A stretch of 11,246 nucleotides of DNA, from assembly GCA_027297085.1 (NCBI GenBank), contig JAPUIL010000714.1, forward strand, positions 1 through 11,246, in the 5' to 3' direction. The DNA is from Verrucomicrobiota bacterium. GTDB lineage: Bacteria; Verrucomicrobiota; Verrucomicrobiia; Opitutales; UBA2995. A program made the position numbers and the translations under genes. Positions 1 to 6,608 of the stretch are shown here, piece after piece. The notes under the pieces were generated by a model. It saw only the letters and a list, made by a program, of their open reading frames with translations, was not told where the DNA came from and made no database searches. Within the stretch, counting starts at the first letter, position 1; each line of letters begins with the position of its first letter.

Positions 1-542
1 TCAGATTTGCCATCTATCACTTCTTCGTTGGCCAAAACAGTTCCGAGAGCTGGGCACCACCAGACGGGTTGATCGGACACATAGGCCAATCCTCTCTTAA
101 ACAATTGAAGGAATATCCACTGTGTCCACTTCATGTAACCTGGATCGGTCGTATTGATTTCCCGGTCCCAATCAATGGCGAACCCAACTTTTTTCAGTTG
201 GTCCCGGAATTTTTTCACATTCAGCTCAGTAACTAAGCGAGGATGTGTGCCCGTCCTGATCGCATACTGCTCAGTGGGAAGTCCAAAAGCGTCCCAACCC
301 ATAGGCTGCAGTGTGTTGAATCCGCGTGCTTTTTTATAGCGGGCCAAAATGTCCGGAGCCGTATAATTTATGGTGTGACCTATGTGTAGACCATCGCCTG
401 ACGGGTAGGGATACATTGCCAGAATGTAATACTTGGGTTTTTCGGAGAAATCCTCGGCCTGAAAGGTTTTATTTTCGGCCCAGAAATTCTGCCAGTGCGC
501 CTCAATTTCGTTGAAGTTGTAGTCTTTGTATCCGGTGGACAT
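1..542 (-). CDS. leuS: Leucyl-tRNA synthetase, N-terminal part (gene runs off the left edge)
   Basis: This class I aminoacyl-tRNA synthetase charges tRNA-Leu with leucine in the cytoplasm. The visible 180 residues begin [18 protein letters not shown], the usual LeuRS N-terminal helix. They carry the ATP-binding HIGH signature ([18 protein letters not shown] at residues 53-56), the block [15 protein letters not shown] (81-95), and the [15 protein letters not shown] stretch (161-175) typical of bacterial LeuRS just before the editing insertion. The frame is open to base 1, so the editing domain, KMSKS loop and anticodon-binding domain lie outside the window. The start ATG is at 542-540; no clear Shine-Dalgarno sequence precedes it. 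It is divergent from the protease gene that starts at 600. Identity is very secure because several LeuRS-specific blocks occur in the right order. Confidence 0.97.
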   Translation of the reverse strand, partial: MSTGYKDYNFNEIEAHWQNFWAENKTFQAEDFSEKPKYYILAMYPYPSGDGLHIGHTINYTAPDILARYKKARGFNTLQPMGWDAFGLPTEQYAIRTGTHPRLVTELNVKKFRDQLKKVGFAIDWDREINTTDPGYMKWTQWIFLQLFKRGLAYVSDQPVWWCPALGTVLANEEVIDGKS

Positions 543-599
543 AATGAAATGAAGTGAACGAGCTTGATTGAATCGGATTACCAGTCAATAACCCAAACT
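543..599. promoter_or_regulatory. Divergent intergenic region leuS / trypsin-PDZ protease
   Basis: These 57 bases separate two divergent start codons, so promoters for both genes are expected here or just inside the genes. On the minus strand a TTGACT hexamer resembles a -35 box, but no good -10 box lies 16-18 bases beyond it. On the plus strand TTGATT at 564-569 is followed 17 bases later only by a poor AATAAC. No operator-like inverted repeat was seen. Promoter function is inferred from gene orientation, not from motifs. Confidence 0.35.
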
Positions 600-1964
600 A
601 TGAATCCTTTTCGGATCCTTTGCTTACCCAGTATTCTTTTAATTACCTTGGTTTTTGGTGGCTGTGAGACCATACAATCGTCGAGTTCACCCTCTAGTTC
701 AGAACATGGTTTTCAACAGCTACTCGATGCCGTTGTCCGCATTGATGTGCGTGAGGTGACTTACCGCGGTGGATCGAAACAAAATATCAGCGGGGTGGGC
801 TCCGGTGTGATAATTTCCGAAGCGGGTCATATCCTTACCAACGCCCACGTAGTTTCAACCTTCGCTGAGGAAATCCGGATTACACTTTCTAACCTCGAAC
901 GGGTTAGCGCAGAATTAGTCGGCTGGGATCACTGGACAGACTTGGCCTTGCTCAAACTCGATTTAGAGGAACTAGACGAACGAGGTCTTAGCTTTACCAA
1001 TGCTGAGTTTGGAGACTCGGATGAAGTGTATCCCGGGCTTACTGTATTTGCGGTAGGCACTCCCAATGGCTTAACGCGCACCGTCAGCCGCGGAATCATT
1101 TCCAATACCAATCGTTTTTTCGAAGGAGCGGATGGGGTGCACGGTTATGAGACAGGTTATTTCAACACTTGGCTGCAAACGGATGCTGCCATCAATCCCG
1201 GAAACAGCGGCGGGCCATTGGTGGACGAAAACGGCAAAATTATTGGAATCAATACACGGGCCTATCTTGGATCCAATAATCTCGGCTTTGCCGTCCCATC
1301 AAAAACAGCCCAATTCGTCTTAGCCGGCCTCCTTGAGAACGAGGAAATCATTCGCAGCTATGTCGGTATCGTGCTGGGTCCTATGCAGGATTTGGAAACG
1401 TTTTATAACATTCAAGCCAATCAAGGCGTGCTGGTGGAAAGTGTGGATCCGGGTTCGTCGGCTGCTACCAATGGCATTCAGCCGGGCGATATCCTTATTG
1501 CCATGGACGGGCAAACTTTGGACGGACGTTTCCCGGAGCAATTACCTCCCATTCAGAACACCATTGCCAATTATCCGGTTGGGTCGGAAATAACTCTGGA
1601 AATCAGCCGGCAGGACAAACGCATAACTCAAACTGTCACGACCGAGAAGTTGGAAAGTCGCGTCGGTGAAGAATGGGCTTTTGAGAAATGGGGTCTGAGT
1701 GTCAGGGAAATCAGCCGTACCTATGCGCGTGAAAACAAACTTGAGTCCGACGAAGGCATGTTGGTTCTGGGAGCAAAATTGGCATTTCCAAGTGACCGGG
1801 CAGGCATTCGGGCGGGTGACATCATTACCAAGATCAACCGTAACCCCGTGGGCTCACTCGATGATTTGAAAGCCCAACACGAGGAATTTAATGCTCAATC
1901 GGAACCCTTATTCGTAGAAGTCAGTCGAAATTTCAGAACATCCCTCTTTATATTAAAACCATGA
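600..1964 (+). CDS. HtrA/Deg-like serine protease, trypsin + two PDZ domains, probable lipoprotein
   Basis: This is an envelope serine endoprotease of the trypsin/HtrA (S1C) type. The frame is open from 564, but the ATG at 600 gives MNPFRILCLPSILLITLVFGGC, a signal peptide ending in a plausible though imperfect lipobox (FGG-C22), so I chose 600 (454 residues). Numbered from that start, the trypsin domain covers about 40-250 and holds a complete triad: His83 in LTNAHVV, Asp114 in TDLALL and Ser203 in NPGNSGGPLV. PDZ domains follow at about 253-345 (IVLGP... GVLVESV... AATNGIQPGDIL) and 360-448 (GMLVLGA... DRAGIRAGDII). A Ser-rich linker follows the lipidation Cys. The stop overlaps the next gene's start by 4 bases (ATGA), indicating coupled translation with its catalytically dead paralogue. 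It could act in protein quality control or as a regulated sheddase; substrates are unknown. DegP/DegQ are the best-known relatives, but I do not assign a symbol. Confidence 0.93.
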   Translation: MNPFRILCLPSILLITLVFGGCETIQSSSSPSSSEHGFQQLLDAVVRIDVREVTYRGGSKQNISGVGSGVIISEAGHILTNAHVVSTFAEEIRITLSNLERVSAELVGWDHWTDLALLKLDLEELDERGLSFTNAEFGDSDEVYPGLTVFAVGTPNGLTRTVSRGIISNTNRFFEGADGVHGYETGYFNTWLQTDAAINPGNSGGPLVDENGKIIGINTRAYLGSNNLGFAVPSKTAQFVLAGLLENEEIIRSYVGIVLGPMQDLETFYNIQANQGVLVESVDPGSSAATNGIQPGDILIAMDGQTLDGRFPEQLPPIQNTIANYPVGSEITLEISRQDKRITQTVTTEKLESRVGEEWAFEKWGLSVREISRTYARENKLESDEGMLVLGAKLAFPSDRAGIRAGDIITKINRNPVGSLDDLKAQHEEFNAQSEPLFVEVSRNFRTSLFILKP

Positions 1965-3349
1965 GATCCATTTTTCCCATTTTGGCGGCCTGTTGTCTGG
2001 CGAATGCAGGCTTGTCTGCTGATCCTTTCCCGGCCAATCTGAATGAATTAGCCATTGCTAGATCTAAAACGATCGTAGCCCTTGAGTTCGTCATTGAGCG
2101 TGAGCTGGACCGGCAGGAAGGTTATACTTACGGACTGATCGTCGATGAGGAAGGAACCATAGTGGTTTTGGAAAGTATGATTCCTTCCTGGATACCAGTG
2201 GAAAAGTTGAAAAATATTGTTGGCTTCGCCTTGCCGCACGACGACGAAGAATATCCGCTCGTGTATTTGGGAAAAGACTACCCCTCTGGTTGGCATCTAC
2301 TTGCCTTTAAAGATGAGTTGCCCGAGGGCTTTAAATCGATAACCGCATTTGACCGGGCCATTGTCAATATGGGCGATCTTGTTTTTGGAGTTGGAGGAGT
2401 TGGCAAAGAAATGGGATTCGATCCCTTTGTACTTACGGGACGGGTTGCTATGACAAAACGCATGCCCGATCGTCAGATTATTATGCGGGATGACATTGCT
2501 AACCCCGGAGCTCCGGTTTTCAACGTGGCAGGAGCCTTCGTAGGCTGGACGACAGACTCGCTCTCATTTAAACGGATCATGAACGTGGGGCGTGAAACAT
2601 TGAATATCACAATGACCAACCCAGAAGAGTCTTCAGTGGCACTGAGTAGTGAAGATTTTTTTGACTACCTTGATAACATAGATAAAGACAACCTGGATGG
2701 CCCCCGTCCTTGGATCGGTGTATCGGGCATGCAGCCCATTGATCCTGAGGTAGCCAAATATTTGGGTATCGAAAATCAGGCCGGCATCGTGCTCAGTGAA
2801 ATTTTGGAAGCCAGTCCCTCCAGCGACGCGGGTTTGGAAAACAACGACATACTTATCACAGTGGATGGTAAATCACTTCCGCAGTTCCGGCCGGATTATA
2901 CAGTGACTCCCTACTTCCAGAAACTCATACGACGTAAGAAACCCGGTGATAATCTGTCAGTTGAAGTGATCCGTGGAGAGGAACACAAGACCTTCGATAT
3001 TGTAGTCGGTGCGGGTCCTAAAAACATCCGTGAAGCAGACTACCGTTTTTATGAAAAATTGGGCTTTACAGTCCGTGAGTTTCTGCTGACTGATGGCATC
3101 CGCCGTCGTTTGTCCAAAGAGGAAATGAATGGTGCCATTGTGAACTTTGTTCGACGCAGCTCAGCTGTTGAGACTGCCGGACTACGAAATGGCGACTGGA
3201 TCAAACAAGTGGAAGGTCAGGTAGTGAACTCCTATGGAGATGTGCTAGACCTCCTGGATTTAGTCGAACTGGATGAGGAAAGATCTGAATTTGTGCTGTT
3301 AGTTGAACGCAACAACGAAACTTCATTCGTTCGAGCTCAACTGAAGTAA
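1961..3349 (+). CDS. Secreted trypsin-like pseudoprotease with two PDZ domains
   Basis: This 462-residue protein has a signal peptide (MRSIFPILAACCLANAGLSA, likely cleaved near residue 20) and the same architecture as the preceding protease: a trypsin-like fold at about 28-240, PDZ at about 250-350 and PDZ at about 362-460. The catalytic positions are gone. GLIVDEEGTIVVLESMI (58-74) lines up with the GVIISEAGHILTNAHVV block and puts Ser72 in place of His. YPSGWHLLAF puts Gly110 in place of Asp. NPGAPVF (181-187) replaces NPGNSGGPLV, so the nucleophile Ser and oxyanion loop are missing. Both PDZ carboxylate-loop regions and a shared VRE motif before the second PDZ persist, supporting origin by tandem duplication. 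Its ATG overlaps the upstream stop and has no Shine-Dalgarno sequence of its own, so translation is probably coupled. A scaffold or regulatory partner of the active protease is inferred, not shown. The frame is intact, so this is not a pseudogene. Confidence 0.85.
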   Translation: MRSIFPILAACCLANAGLSADPFPANLNELAIARSKTIVALEFVIERELDRQEGYTYGLIVDEEGTIVVLESMIPSWIPVEKLKNIVGFALPHDDEEYPLVYLGKDYPSGWHLLAFKDELPEGFKSITAFDRAIVNMGDLVFGVGGVGKEMGFDPFVLTGRVAMTKRMPDRQIIMRDDIANPGAPVFNVAGAFVGWTTDSLSFKRIMNVGRETLNITMTNPEESSVALSSEDFFDYLDNIDKDNLDGPRPWIGVSGMQPIDPEVAKYLGIENQAGIVLSEILEASPSSDAGLENNDILITVDGKSLPQFRPDYTVTPYFQKLIRRKKPGDNLSVEVIRGEEHKTFDIVVGAGPKNIREADYRFYEKLGFTVREFLLTDGIRRRLSKEEMNGAIVNFVRRSSAVETAGLRNGDWIKQVEGQVVNSYGDVLDLLDLVELDEERSEFVLLVERNNETSFVRAQLK

Positions 3350-3362
3350 CACAGTAGCTAAG

Positions 3363-3983
3363 ATGTTTACTGGAATCATAGAAGATACAGGCACCATTCT
3401 CAGTTTTGATCAGGGTGAAGCGGCCTACTTGTTAAAAGTGTCTGCCAACAATGTTTTGGAGGACGTAGCACATGGCGACAGCATCGCGGTAAACGGTTGT
3501 TGTTTGTCAGTCACTCATTTTGACACCGACTCCGGTGAATTGCATTTTGATGTGTTGGAAGAGACGCGGCGACTGACTTCCTTTGCTGATCTCAAGTCCG
3601 GCAGCTTGGTCAACCTTGAACGCAGTTTGTCTTTTAATGGTAAAATGGGCGGACACTTTGTAACCGGTCACGTGGATGCCATTGGAAATATCAAGGTACT
3701 GGAGCAACGAGGTAACGATTATTTTCTCCGTATTTCTATTCCTGAAGATCAAGCTAAATACGTTGTTTGGAAGGGATCCATTGCCCTGGACGGGATTTCC
3801 CTAACTGTTGCGGAGGTATCCAGTGATAGCTTATCGGTTTGGCTGATTCCAACTACCATGGAAGTGACCAATCTTCGGCAAAAGAAACCGGGTGATCTTA
3901 TGAACCTCGAGTTCGATTTATTAGCTAAATATGTTGAATCCCTAACCTGCAACTCTCAACAGATGGATACAAAGGTAATTTAG
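3363..3983 (+). CDS. ribE: Riboflavin synthase, alpha subunit
   Basis: The enzyme dismutates two 6,7-dimethyl-8-ribityllumazine molecules into riboflavin plus a pyrimidine, the last step of riboflavin synthesis, in the cytoplasm. The 206 residues are full length for the family. They show two tandem lumazine-binding domains: residues 1 to about 96 (MFTGIIE at the N-terminus, AVNGCCLSV at 42-50, FDVLEET at 62-68, NLERSLSF) and about 97-190 (GHFVTGHVD at 97-105, IALDGISLTV at 140-149). The tail after residue 192 is non-conserved. The gene lies 13 bases after the pseudoprotease stop and may share its transcript. No FMN riboswitch-like leader fits in that gap and no other rib gene is nearby, so it is separated from the usual rib operon. 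No strong Shine-Dalgarno is visible. Some genomes name this gene ribC. Confidence 0.96.
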   Translation: MFTGIIEDTGTILSFDQGEAAYLLKVSANNVLEDVAHGDSIAVNGCCLSVTHFDTDSGELHFDVLEETRRLTSFADLKSGSLVNLERSLSFNGKMGGHFVTGHVDAIGNIKVLEQRGNDYFLRISIPEDQAKYVVWKGSIALDGISLTVAEVSSDSLSVWLIPTTMEVTNLRQKKPGDLMNLEFDLLAKYVESLTCNSQQMDTKVI

Positions 3984-4180
3984 TTAATCTAATGATATCG
4001 CGACCATGAATCCAGATAATTGCTCCCTTACTCCAATTTGTATCCATCTTTGGCCTGACGACATGCCGGGTGTTCCTCATTCATGTCTCGGTTATGCACT
4101 AAAGTGCGCGCTCTCGCCATCCACTCGTCAACTCCGACCTCTCAAATCCATGAGAATTGCAGGAAACGATAACGGCCTCT
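3984..4180. other. Unassigned gap between ribE and the UDG gene
   Basis: This 197-base gap is long compared with the tight spacing on either side. It holds an open frame (4006-4197, 63 codons) whose product is rich in Pro, Cys and Leu and which I cannot match to a family; its end overlaps the start of the glycosylase gene, and it has no Shine-Dalgarno sequence. A short perfect stem is present at 4096-4107 (GCAC, TAAA loop, GTGC). AGGAA at 4161-4165 could be a distant ribosome-binding site for the downstream ATG. No T-run terminator or clear promoter was seen. Confidence 0.3.
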
Positions 4181-5143
4181 ATGAAATCTCAGCTTGAATC
4201 AGTCATCGACGAATTGAAACGTCTGAGGCGGGAAGGCGTTGAAGGTATTTATATCGATGATTCAACCTTGGCCGGCTTGAGGTCTGCTGTTGGACATCAG
4301 GAGGGCGCTGTTTCTGCAGAACCTGTATCTGAAAAAGTAGTCCAGCCCAGTGTACCCAAAAAACCGCCACAGTCTGGCGAATCGCTGAAAAATCTATTTC
4401 AGGAAACTCCCACAAAGGCTGAAGTCGAAAAAGTAAAACCACAGGTTGCTCTTAATCAACATGGCAATCCGATTGCGCCAATTCCGGAAACAACGCCGGA
4501 AATTCAATTACCTGAAGGTGAAAAACAAGAAATATGGGACGCCTTGAAAGAGCAGATAATAAATGACCCCGTTTGTAAGGAGCATTTGAATCCCGGTGCC
4601 AAAGTAGTTGTCGGGGTGGGTAATATTGATGCTGATATTTTCTTTTGCGGCGAAGCACCTGGAGGCGATGAAGAGAAGCAGGGAGAACCTTTCGTGGGTC
4701 GGGCAGGGGAGCTGCTCACCAAGATTATTGCGGCCATGGGCTTGAGCCGTGAAAAGGTCTACATTGGGAATATCATGCACTGGCGTCCGGAGATGCCTAC
4801 CGCTGTGGGCAATCGCCCACCGACTCCCGAAGAGATGGCCTATTGCCTTCCTTACCTGCGTGCTCAGATAGAAGTAGTTCAGCCCAAAGTGATCGTTGCA
4901 TTGGGTATGACCGCAGTGAGTGGATTATTGGGGCCCGATCCCAATCGCCGGATGGGAGCTATTCGTGGTCAGTTTTATGAGTTCAATGAAACCCCTCTCC
5001 TTGTTACTTACCATCCATCCTATTTGCTACGCTACGCGTCTATGAAAACCAAGCGCTTGGTTTGGGAAGATATGCTCCTGGTCATGGAAAAAACGGGCCT
5101 CTCCATCTCTGAAAAGCAGCGCGGATTTTTCCAACCTACTTGA
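4181..5143 (+). CDS. Family-4-like uracil-DNA glycosylase with N-terminal extension
   Basis: This is a DNA repair enzyme of the uracil-DNA glycosylase superfamily (SPO1-polymerase-related group), expected to excise uracil from DNA. I use the ATG at 4181 (320 residues, [19 protein letters not shown]); a TTG at 4157 would add eight residues. Residues 1-38 form a predicted helical segment. Residues about 40-110 are a low-complexity Pro/Glu/Lys linker. The catalytic domain spans about 115-310, with motif GEAPG (157-161), the [12 protein letters not shown] stretch (168-179), NIMHWRP (197-203), VIVALG (237-242) and the HPS motif (278-280, YHPSYLLR). Classical family 4 enzymes bind a 4Fe-4S cluster through four Cys. 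Here Cys132 and Cys222 sit near two of those positions, but the CxxC pair has only one Cys and the KCRP Cys is Trp201, so a standard cluster is doubtful. Uracil activity is inferred from family membership. The kdkA gene begins 25 bases after its stop. Confidence 0.88.
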   Translation: MKSQLESVIDELKRLRREGVEGIYIDDSTLAGLRSAVGHQEGAVSAEPVSEKVVQPSVPKKPPQSGESLKNLFQETPTKAEVEKVKPQVALNQHGNPIAPIPETTPEIQLPEGEKQEIWDALKEQIINDPVCKEHLNPGAKVVVGVGNIDADIFFCGEAPGGDEEKQGEPFVGRAGELLTKIIAAMGLSREKVYIGNIMHWRPEMPTAVGNRPPTPEEMAYCLPYLRAQIEVVQPKVIVALGMTAVSGLLGPDPNRRMGAIRGQFYEFNETPLLVTYHPSYLLRYASMKTKRLVWEDMLLVMEKTGLSISEKQRGFFQPT

Positions 5144-5168
5144 TCAAGATTCATTCAGACATATCTAA

Positions 5169-5882
5169 ATGGCTGAGTCGCCGGATATATTTTTTCTTCA
5201 TCCAAAACTTTCGGATTTGCCGGAATCGTTGAAAGAATTGTTGTTTGATCCAGATAAACTGAGACGCGAAGGATTAATCACCCAAGAAATATGCGGTCGC
5301 GGCACCACCTATTTTTTTCAATTGCGCGAAAATTCCTGCGTGTTGAGGCATTTCTGGCGTGGTGGATTCATGAGGCACCTATCCAAAGATGGCTATGTCT
5401 GGATGGGCCTTAAGCAATCGAGGGCCTATAGGGAATGGCAAATACTCGAAACTTTAGAAAATCTGCGTCTGCCTGCGCCGCGACGAATTGCTTTACGGAT
5501 TCAGCGATCCGGTCTTCTTTGCCGTTCAGACATCATAACAAAGGAGATTAAGAACATAATGGCATTAGGCTCTCTACTAACCCAGCGGCCATTATGTGAA
5601 TCGGAATGGCAGAGCATCGGTGAAATGATTCTGAAATTCCATGCGAATGGCATCTTTCATCAGGACCTCAATGCCAACAACATCCTGCTAGGAAATGGTT
5701 CCTGCTATTTGATTGATTTTGACCGCGGCCGGATTCTACAAGGAAATTGGTGGAAACCTCGCATGCTTAACCGCCTGAAGCATTCACTCGAATCGCTTTC
5801 AAGAAAACATAAAACCTTCCATTTCAACCCCCTCTACTGGGAGTATCTGATGGATGGATATAATTCAGTTAGCAGCAGCTGA
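5169..5882 (+). CDS. kdkA: 3-deoxy-D-manno-octulosonic acid (Kdo) kinase
   Basis: Kdo kinase phosphorylates the Kdo residue attached to lipid A at O-4, at the cytoplasmic face of the inner membrane, during LPS core assembly. The 237 residues match the usual family length. The fold is that of the KdkA/WaaP protein-kinase-like family: CVLRHFWRGGFMRHL (57-71), conserved Glu89 in REW, the catalytic loop HQDLNANN (164-171, Asp166 as presumed base) and the metal-binding LIDFDRG (181-187, Asp183). A C-terminal basic segment with the pattern RLKHSLESL is typical of the family. The neighbour upstream is the glycosylase gene, 25 bases away; no other LPS gene is in the window. Best-characterised members are from gammaproteobacteria such as Haemophilus, so substrate specificity here is inferred. 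A heptose kinase of the WaaP family is the main alternative. Confidence 0.87.
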   Translation: MAESPDIFFLHPKLSDLPESLKELLFDPDKLRREGLITQEICGRGTTYFFQLRENSCVLRHFWRGGFMRHLSKDGYVWMGLKQSRAYREWQILETLENLRLPAPRRIALRIQRSGLLCRSDIITKEIKNIMALGSLLTQRPLCESEWQSIGEMILKFHANGIFHQDLNANNILLGNGSCYLIDFDRGRILQGNWWKPRMLNRLKHSLESLSRKHKTFHFNPLYWEYLMDGYNSVSSS

Positions 5883-5999
5883 ATGGGAGATCGAAATTGA
5901 GAAATGAGCAAGCTTTCTCACGGACTCCTCTTAAAACAATGGTTCATCTAATCACTATAATTCCGTTGATCCCAATGGCATTTCAACCACTCTTCAGGT
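5883..5999 (+). promoter_or_regulatory. Intergenic gap with a candidate promoter for the adenosyltransferase gene
   Basis: A perfect TATAAT lies at 5956-5961, with a weak TTAAAA at 5931-5936 as the only -35 candidate (19-base spacing). Initiation would give a leader of about 30 bases. Upstream, at 5898-5920, a 7-bp perfect stem (TGAGAAA / TTTCTCA, 9-base loop) could end the kdkA transcript or cover its 3' end, but no T-run follows, so it is not a standard intrinsic terminator. Confidence 0.38.
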
Positions 6000-6578
6000 A
6001 TGGCAAATAAGATCTACACACGATCGGGGGATCAGGGTAAAACAGGATTATTGAGCGGCGAACGTGTAGATAAAGACGACATCCGTATCGAGTGCAACGG
6101 TGAGCTGGATGAGGTTACAAGTACGCTCGGCCTGCTTAGGTCAAAACTGTCCGAAGATCACGCCTGGCAGACCAATCTTCATCGTATACAGGTGCAATTG
6201 ATGAACACTATGTCCCATATTGCTGTAAGCAGCAAAGCGCGGGAGAAGATGACAATTCCATTGCCACTGGAGGAAGCAACCTTTCTCGAATCGTGGATGG
6301 ATGAAATTGAAATTACCCTTGGCACGGCCTCTGATTGTTTTCTCGTGCCTGGAGGTACTGAGATCGCAGCTCTCTGCCATGTTATTCGTACCCAGGTTCG
6401 CCGGGCCGAGCGACGCCTCTTCACCTTGCATAAAATTGACCCAATCGACCAAAGCATACTCAAAATGGTGAATCGCCTATCCGACTTGTTCTATAAATTG
6501 TCCCGGCTTGATCTTCAAATGTCCGGTGTCGATGAAGAGCGCTGGAAATTCTTCAAATCCAAGACCCACCAGGAGTAA
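6000..6578 (+). CDS. Cob(I)alamin adenosyltransferase, PduO type
   Basis: This enzyme transfers the adenosyl group of ATP to cob(I)alamin to make coenzyme B12, in the cytoplasm, usually as a trimer of five-helix bundles. The 192-residue length is normal. The N-terminal ATP-binding segment IYTRSGDQGKTGLLSG (5-20) is the family hallmark, followed by RVDKDDIRIECNGELDEVTSTLG (split here as RV at 22-23 and GELDEV at 34-39). IRTQVRRAERRL (129-140) supplies the conserved Arg130, Arg134 and Glu137, and VNRLSDLFYKLSR (157-169) is the second signature. No corrinoid synthesis or B12-dependent mutase gene is adjacent, so it may serve salvage of external corrinoids; that is inference. A possible promoter lies in the upstream gap. 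The SGNH gene follows after 30 bases and could be co-transcribed. Confidence 0.93.
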   Translation: MANKIYTRSGDQGKTGLLSGERVDKDDIRIECNGELDEVTSTLGLLRSKLSEDHAWQTNLHRIQVQLMNTMSHIAVSSKAREKMTIPLPLEEATFLESWMDEIEITLGTASDCFLVPGGTEIAALCHVIRTQVRRAERRLFTLHKIDPIDQSILKMVNRLSDLFYKLSRLDLQMSGVDEERWKFFKSKTHQE

Positions 6579-6599
6579 GGTCACAAGATTGGAGAGCTC

Positions 6600-6603
6600 A
6601 GGA
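6600..6603 (+). promoter_or_regulatory. Ribosome-binding site setting a GTG start
   Basis: AGGA lies five bases before the GTG at 6609, one of few good Shine-Dalgarno matches in this window. It supports GTG as the start of the SGNH hydrolase gene, since the encoded N-terminus (MKKSSNKLRP then a hydrophobic helix) is what a membrane anchor needs. Confidence 0.55.
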
Positions 6604-6608
6604 ATTCC

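Noticed and set aside
564..599. Upstream ATG at 564 as the start of the trypsin-PDZ protease
   Set aside because: It would put twelve polar residues ([12 protein letters not shown]) before the signal peptide; starting at 600 gives a normal lipoprotein signal sequence.
929..1111. Minus-strand frame within the protease gene
   Set aside because: It is antisense to the conserved catalytic domain, has no family match or start signal, and is explained by the real gene's codon pattern.
1961..1996. Lipobox LAAC at residues 8-11 of the pseudoprotease, making it a lipoprotein
   Set aside because: The hydrophobic stretch before that Cys would be too short; cleavage after GLSA near residue 20 fits a standard signal peptide better.
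3350..3362. FMN riboswitch before ribE
   Set aside because: Only 13 bases separate ribE from the preceding stop, too few for an RFN element, and none of its conserved blocks was seen within the upstream gene's end.
4006..4197. 63-codon frame as a RadC-like N-terminal fragment, because it contains IHLWPDDMPG followed by LGYALKCALS
   Set aside because: The resemblance to the RadC IHDLPEDDRPREKLL...ALSD segment is a few scattered residues; the key PREKLL and ELLA motifs are absent, so it is left as an unassigned frame.
5898..5920. 7-bp stem after kdkA as an intrinsic terminator
   Set aside because: The sequence after the stem is CGGACTCCTC, with no run of T, so a standard rho-independent terminator is not supported; it is only noted in the gap entry.
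6141..6463. Two long minus-strand frames (103 and 94 codons) within the adenosyltransferase gene
   Set aside because: Both lie opposite strongly conserved motifs of the real gene and show no recognisable domain, so they are shadows.
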